A stretch of 44,318 bases of DNA from CAYGBW01 sp964348185 (GTDB taxonomy: Bacteria; Desulfobacterota; BSN033; WVXP01), in NCBI GenBank assembly GCA_964348185.1, contig CAYGBW010000097.1, positions 1 through 44,318 on the forward strand, given 5' to 3'. The notes beneath the pieces are model-generated. The model was not told the DNA's origin. It ran no database searches and saw only the letters and a list, made by a program, of their open reading frames with translations. Every line of letters starts with the position of its first letter. Position 1 is the stretch's first letter. Position numbers and translations under genes: made by a program. Of this stretch, positions 40,426 through 44,318 are shown piece after piece.

Positions 40426-40560
40426 ATGAAACGGACATTTCAACCGAGTAATATCAAGAAAAAGAGAACCCATGGCTTCTTGGCTCGGATGAGCACCAAG
40501 GGAGGGAGGGTGATCTTAAAAAGAAGAAGAGCCAGGGGGCGTAAACGGCTGACTGTCTAG
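40426..40560 (+). CDS. rpmH: 50S ribosomal protein L34
   Basis: L34, 44 residues: MKRTFQPSNIKKKRTHGFLARM, then STKGGRVILKRRRARGRKRLTV when read in pieces, the universal family pattern with its strongly basic tail. The start ATG at 40426 follows AAGGCGGAAA. It is the first gene of the rpmH-rnpA-yidD-yidC-khpB-mnmE run and precedes rnpA by two bases. Confidence 0.98.
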   Translation: MKRTFQPSNIKKKRTHGFLARMSTKGGRVILKRRRARGRKRLTV

Positions 40561-40562
40561 GG

Positions 40563-40907
40563 ATGAAGGAATACGGTTTCCCAAAGGAATTTCGGCTTCT
40601 TAGACGTACAGATTTTGTTTTTAAGAGGCAAAGGGCCAGAAGAATCTACACCAGAAACTTCACGATCGTTAGCAGCGAGAACAGGAAGGGAGGGCCGAGG
40701 CTGGGAATTGTTGCTAGCAAGAAGACGGGTAATGCCGTCGCCAGGAACCGAATAAAGCGGCTTGTACGGGAGTATTTTCGGTTAAATCGCCGGAAAATGA
40801 ATCAGACTGAGGATATTATTGTCATTGCTCGACCGAAGGCACGGATTGAGAGATACGCTGATGTTGAGGAAGAGTTGAAAGAATTGCTTGAGAGGGGCCT
40901 GGGATAG
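40563..40907 (+). CDS. rnpA: Ribonuclease P protein component
   Basis: RnpA (114 residues) is the protein subunit of RNase P, which trims the 5' ends of tRNAs. The RNR motif lies in GNAVARNRIKRLVREYFRLN, and the N-terminal LLRRTDFVFKRQRARR substrate-binding stretch is present. It starts two bases after the rpmH stop; there is no separate strong ribosome-binding site, so translational coupling with rpmH is likely. Confidence 0.97.
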   Translation: MKEYGFPKEFRLLRRTDFVFKRQRARRIYTRNFTIVSSENRKGGPRLGIVASKKTGNAVARNRIKRLVREYFRLNRRKMNQTEDIIVIARPKARIERYADVEEELKELLERGLG

Positions 40908-40929
40908 GGGGTCCCAGCTGATTGCGGTT

Positions 40930-41139
40930 ATGGTTGGAAGAACGCTTATTGCGTTAATCAAAGGATATCAGGTTCTTATCTCTCCTCTTTTCGGACCCAC
41001 CTGCAGATTCGTGCCGTCGTGCTCTACCTACACGATCGATGCGCTACGAGAGTTGGGGGTGGCAAAAGGGCTTTGGCGTGCGATGAGGAGGCTTCTGAAA
41101 TGTCACCCTTTTCACCCGGGTGGGTATGATCCGATCTGA
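40930..41139 (+). CDS. yidD: YidD membrane protein insertion efficiency factor
   Basis: YidD (69 residues from ATG 40930) is a small inner-membrane-associated protein helping YidC-dependent insertion. It shows the family pattern LIKGYQVLISPLFGPTCRFVPSCSTY with three cysteines at conserved places (two in this segment, one in LLKCHPFHPGGYDP). Starts further up in frame (TTG 40888) would overlap the rnpA end; no good ribosome-binding site marks either, so the exact start is uncertain. Confidence 0.93.
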   Translation: MVGRTLIALIKGYQVLISPLFGPTCRFVPSCSTYTIDALRELGVAKGLWRAMRRLLKCHPFHPGGYDPI

Positions 41140-41166
41140 TTTCATTTAGAAGAGTGGAGAGGTTTT

Positions 41167-42870
41167 ATGGAAAAGCGGGCAATACTGGCGATTATCCTTT
41201 CGATGATGGTCATTATCATCTGGCAGATGATGTTTGCCCCTCCTCCGAAACGGCCTGTGGTTAGAGAGGAGGAGGCAGCGGAGCGTCCGCCTGAGCCTAG
41301 GCCTGAAAAGAAACCGAGCGGGGAAATTCCTAAACAACTTGGGGTCGGGAAAAGCGGGGAGATTCGTGATGTCGTCGTGGAGACACCCCTTTATCGAGCG
41401 GTTTTCACGACAGTCGGGGGCAGATTGAGGAGCTGGACGCTCAAGGAGTATAAGGATCGTGTAGAAGAGGTGGTGTTGTGGAGGAGGGAGCCCGTAAGCG
41501 CCCCGGAGGCTGTCGAGATGGTGACGGTTAGGGACCTGGGGAATCTGCCCTTGGAGACAGAGATCCGTTACAATGGGAAAAGGGAAAGCGATCTGGTGTT
41601 TGATGTGGATACCTTTGAGTTGTTTGTCGAGGGGAACCGGGAAGGATCGGTTTTGTTCGTCGGACGGTCGAGAGAGGGTTTGGAGATTGCGAAACGCTAC
41701 AGGTTCTATGGGGATGAATATCGGGTAGATCTCGATGTTGAGATTGTCAATGGGAGCGATGCACCGGTGAAACCGGAATTGAGGGTCAAATGGAGCGGGG
41801 TGGTGAAGCCGGGTGGCCGGTATACATTTGCGGGTCCGTCCGTTCTTTCCAGAGGGGTAGTCGAGAGACTGAGTGCAAAAGCGATCAGAAAAGGAAAGAC
41901 ATTCTCAGAGGATGTCAGATGGATAGCGTCCGAGAACAGCTCATCCCCTAAAGGGAAGGCTCCTGAAGGCAATTATTTTGTTTCTCTTATCGCCCCCCAG
42001 AGAAGAGACGGGGTGAAGGTTGAGGTACGAGGGCGTGAGGTGCCAAATGAGGGCGGGGTGGGGTATGAAAACAGCATCATCTTTCCTGAGAGTGAGGTGA
42101 AAGCCGGGGGGAATGAGAGGTTTTCCTTTCTTCTCTACGTGGGGCCAAAACTCCCTGAGCTTCTCAAGAGCTTGGATGTGGAGGCGGACAAGGCGATCAA
42201 TTTTGGAAAATACCTCGGTGGGATTGAAAAGGCGTTGTTGTGGATTATGGAATGGAGCCATCGCCTGACAGGCAATTACGGGGTGGCTATCATCATTCTG
42301 AGCCTTCTCTTGAAGGTCATCTTTTGGCCCTTGAGCCGTAAGAGTTATCGATCGATGCAGGAAATGCAGAAGATCCAGCCGGAGATGAAGATGCTTCAGG
42401 AGAAGTACAAGCACGATCGACAGCGGCTTAATCAGGAGATGATGGCTCTATATAAGAGAAGAAAAGTGAGCCCCCTTGGGGGGTGTCTGCCCATGTTGGT
42501 GCAGTTTCCCTTTTTGATTGCTCTCTATAAGGCTCTGCCCCTCTCCTTTAATCTGCGCCATGCACCGTTCGTGCTCTGGCTTAGGGATCTGTCGGCAGCG
42601 GACAGCTTTTTCGTTGACCAGCTGCCCCTTCCCCTGCTCGGAAACACCCCGGTAGGACCTCTGCCCCTTCTCATGGGTGCTTCCATGCTGTTGCAGCAGA
42701 AGATGAGTCCCACCATGGGTGATCCGCGACAGGCAAAAATGATGATGATTATGCCGATCATGTTTATATTCATTTTCCTCGGTTTCCCGTCAGGTTTGGT
42801 GTTATACTGGTTTGTCCAGAATATTCTTTCCATTGGGGAACAGTACTATACGAGAAGGAAAGGGAAGTAG
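41167..42870 (+). CDS. yidC: Membrane protein insertase YidC
   Basis: YidC (567 residues), of the Gram-negative type. The N-terminal helix (AILAIILSMMVIIIWQMMF) is followed by a large periplasmic beta domain (about 60-340) and the conserved five-helix insertase core: LTGNYGVAIIILSLLLKVIFWPLSRKS, with the cytoplasmic coiled hairpin RSMQEMQKIQPEMKMLQEKYK and the GGCLPMLVQFPFLIALYKAL and MPIMFIFIFLGFPSGLVLYW helices. The conserved arginine and hydrophilic groove residues are in this core. The start ATG follows GGAGAGG. The large periplasmic domain supports a diderm cell. Confidence 0.97.
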   Translation: MEKRAILAIILSMMVIIIWQMMFAPPPKRPVVREEEAAERPPEPRPEKKPSGEIPKQLGVGKSGEIRDVVVETPLYRAVFTTVGGRLRSWTLKEYKDRVEEVVLWRREPVSAPEAVEMVTVRDLGNLPLETEIRYNGKRESDLVFDVDTFELFVEGNREGSVLFVGRSREGLEIAKRYRFYGDEYRVDLDVEIVNGSDAPVKPELRVKWSGVVKPGGRYTFAGPSVLSRGVVERLSAKAIRKGKTFSEDVRWIASENSSSPKGKAPEGNYFVSLIAPQRRDGVKVEVRGREVPNEGGVGYENSIIFPESEVKAGGNERFSFLLYVGPKLPELLKSLDVEADKAINFGKYLGGIEKALLWIMEWSHRLTGNYGVAIIILSLLLKVIFWPLSRKSYRSMQEMQKIQPEMKMLQEKYKHDRQRLNQEMMALYKRRKVSPLGGCLPMLVQFPFLIALYKALPLSFNLRHAPFVLWLRDLSAADSFFVDQLPLPLLGNTPVGPLPLLMGASMLLQQKMSPTMGDPRQAKMMMIMPIMFIFIFLGFPSGLVLYWFVQNILSIGEQYYTRRKGK

Positions 42871-42882
42871 GGAGAAGCTGGG

Positions 42883-43512
42883 ATGGAGAGGAACGAGAAG
42901 GAACACGAGCGGGAGTATGAACAGGGGATCGAGCCTGAGAGGGGCGATTTCACTGTCAACGATTCCTTTGAGGAGCGAGGGGGGGAAGACGTTAGGATTT
43001 TGGAGGAATTTGACAAAAAGCGCTGGCAGGGAAAGATTGAATATATCCAGTCTATTCTCGAAGGGATTGTATTCAGGATGGGGGTGGAGGCACAAGTGGT
43101 GGCCGAAGAAGTCGGGGGGGATATTCGACTTGAGATGAGAGGAGACAGCGGCGGCCTATTGATCGGAAAACATGGAAGGACGTTGGACGCACTTCAGTAC
43201 CTGGTGAACAAAATCTATCAGCGCCGATTTGGAGAGGGCGTGAGGATATTCGTAGACACAGAAAACTATAGGAAACGGCGGGTCGAAGCCCTAGAAAAGC
43301 TCGCCCTCCGCCTCGGTGAAAAGGTAAAGAGCAGAAGGAGAGCCTTGGTTGCCGGCGTATTCAATTCCCGGGATCGGAGAATCATCCATATGACCCTGAA
43401 GGGCGATGAGCTTTTGGCAACGGAAAGTAAAGGGGAGGGCCCATTCAAGAAGCTCATTATCCGTCCCAAGTGGGTGGGGAATGGAAAAGACGAGAGAGAA
43501 GCAACGCCATAG
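42883..43512 (+). CDS. khpB: KhpB/Jag-type KH and R3H domain RNA-binding protein
   Basis: A 209-residue RNA-binding protein of the Jag/SpoIIIJ-associated family. Residues about 45-125 are a KH domain (GLLIGKHGRTLDALQYLVNKI), and 130-195 an R3H domain (ENYRKRRVEALEKLALRLGEKV and the RxxxH in DRRIIHMTLKGD). Instead of the usual Jag-N domain, the first 40 residues are a very acidic, presumably disordered stretch (MERNEKEHEREYEQGIEPER). The ATG at 42883 follows GGGAG. It sits right after yidC, as in most bacteria; it may bind mRNA with KhpA and affect envelope growth. Confidence 0.93.
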   Translation: MERNEKEHEREYEQGIEPERGDFTVNDSFEERGGEDVRILEEFDKKRWQGKIEYIQSILEGIVFRMGVEAQVVAEEVGGDIRLEMRGDSGGLLIGKHGRTLDALQYLVNKIYQRRFGEGVRIFVDTENYRKRRVEALEKLALRLGEKVKSRRRALVAGVFNSRDRRIIHMTLKGDELLATESKGEGPFKKLIIRPKWVGNGKDEREATP

Positions 43513-43614
43513 ATCGGTAATGAGAATTCTCCATCAATTGGCGGTATGCCTGTTGGGCGTACCGTTCTCACCCTGTAGAACCGGTTTCGGAAGAAACTCC
43601 GTTCATCACATCGT

Positions 43615-44318
43615 ATGATAGTCCCCAGTAACTGCGATACGATTGCTGCCATATCGACTCCCCACGGAGAGAGTGGAATTGGAATCGTTCGGGTGAGTGG
43701 ACCCAGAGCAAGGGAATTTGCATCAAAGCTCTTCCGGCCGAAGCGAGGAGGGGAGCCTCTGAAATCCCACAGGGTGTATTATGGTGAGATCGTCGATCCC
43801 GTTGATGGGACGGTAATCGATGAGGTGTTACTATTGTTCATGGCAGAGCCTCGGACGTACACTCGGGAGGACGTCCTAGAGATTCACTGTCACGGGGGCC
43901 ACCTGGTTTTGCAGAGGATGATCGAGTGCGTCCTCAGGGCGGGTGCGCGGCTGGCACAGCCTGGGGAGTTCACGAGAAGAGCATATCTGAACGGCCGAAT
44001 CGATCTTGCGCAGGCGGAGGCTGTCATTGAGACAATCAAGGCAAAGACGGTTGCCGGGTTACGGGTGGCCAACGCACAACTCCGCGGAAAGCTTTCAGGA
44101 GAGATTTTGGGGGTCAAAGAGATTCTTCTCGGTGTCTTGGCGGAGATTGAGGCTCATATTGACTTCCCGGACGAAGATCTGGGAGATGGTGATCTTTACA
44201 ACACTCGGAGGGAACTAGAGCGAAGTTCGGAGTGGCTGGCAAATTTGATCGCCTCTTTTGAGGAGGGAAGGGTTTTGAGGGATGGGGTGATCGTCGCCAT
44301 TGTGGGGAGAACGAACGT
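43615..44318 (+). CDS. mnmE: tRNA modification GTPase MnmE, N-terminal part (cut by window end)
   Basis: The visible 234 residues are the N-terminal THF-binding domain and the first helical part of MnmE (TrmE), which with MnmG adds carboxymethylaminomethyl groups to U34 of some tRNAs. Signatures: MIVPSNCDTIAAISTPHGESGIGIVRVSG split over the start, REDVLEIHCHGGHLVLQ, GEFTRRAYLNGRIDLAQAEAV and DFPDEDL. The window ends inside the G-domain P-loop (IVGRTN). The ATG at 43615 has no strong ribosome-binding site, but a stop codon in frame lies 39 bases upstream, and no other start fits. Confidence 0.95.
   Translation, partial: MIVPSNCDTIAAISTPHGESGIGIVRVSGPRAREFASKLFRPKRGGEPLKSHRVYYGEIVDPVDGTVIDEVLLLFMAEPRTYTREDVLEIHCHGGHLVLQRMIECVLRAGARLAQPGEFTRRAYLNGRIDLAQAEAVIETIKAKTVAGLRVANAQLRGKLSGEILGVKEILLGVLAEIEAHIDFPDEDLGDGDLYNTRRELERSSEWLANLIASFEEGRVLRDGVIVAIVGRTN

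Noticed and set aside
1..44318. Mobile elements or a CRISPR array.
   Set aside because: No transposase, integrase, terminal repeats or regularly spaced repeats were found; gene content is chromosomal core plus a metabolic operon.

Overview
The window looks like the chromosome of an anaerobic, Gram-negative-type bacterium, most likely a member of the Desulfobacterota (former Deltaproteobacteria). Three things point there: an outer-membrane lipid transport (Mla) operon, a bacterial-type Wood-Ljungdahl cluster, and heterodisulfide-reductase modules with Qmo-like flavoproteins. The assignment is by gene content only; no rRNA is present. The window carries the chromosome's origin region (dnaA, dnaN, gyrB to the left; rpmH, rnpA, yidD, yidC, khpB, mnmE to the right). 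No tRNA, rRNA, CRISPR array, transposase or prophage gene was seen.

Layout. 1-139: start of an SDR oxidoreductase (minus strand, cut by the window edge). 475-2261: ROK sugar kinase and PrmA-like methyltransferase, translationally coupled. 2262-2703: gene-free stretch with palindromes and hairpins. 2704-6329: mlaE-mlaF-mlaD-mlaC-mlaA, retrograde phospholipid transport, without mlaB. 6610-7104: a zinc-ribbon plus PilZ protein.

7121-23275 (all minus, read right to left): cooC, folD, a 70-residue unknown, acsD, cooS/acsA, acsB, acsC, a candidate 51-residue ORF, acsE, two HdrA-like flavoproteins, mvhD, metV, metF, hdrC, hdrB. fhs (23579-25351) lies just upstream with its own sigma70-like promoter. 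Together these encode the path from formate plus tetrahydrofolate (Fhs, FolD, MetFV) through methyl transfer (AcsE, AcsCD) to acetyl-CoA synthesis from CO (CooS, AcsB, with CooC for nickel maturation). The Hdr/MvhD/MetV genes suggest that methylene-THF reduction is coupled to a flavin-based electron-transfer complex, like the MetFV-HdrABC-MvhD set of Moorella, but with HdrA represented by two separate flavoproteins resembling QmoA and QmoB.

25628-37847 (minus): lipoprotein-pgpA pair; rho-rpmE-prfA-prmC-murA; dnaA-dnaN-gyrB. The dnaA-dnaN gap has an AT-rich tract and DnaA-box-like 9-mers, and hand tallies of G and C show the strand skew changing sign there, so it is the best oriC candidate. 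38367-44318 (plus): nadE, then rpmH-rnpA-yidD-yidC-khpB-mnmE, with mnmE cut by the window end inside its GTPase P-loop.

Most interesting points: the methylene-THF reductase/Hdr module with duplicated and specialised HdrA subunits, two small unknown proteins embedded in the acetyl-CoA pathway operon, and the position of this operon within about 15-30 kb of the probable replication origin.
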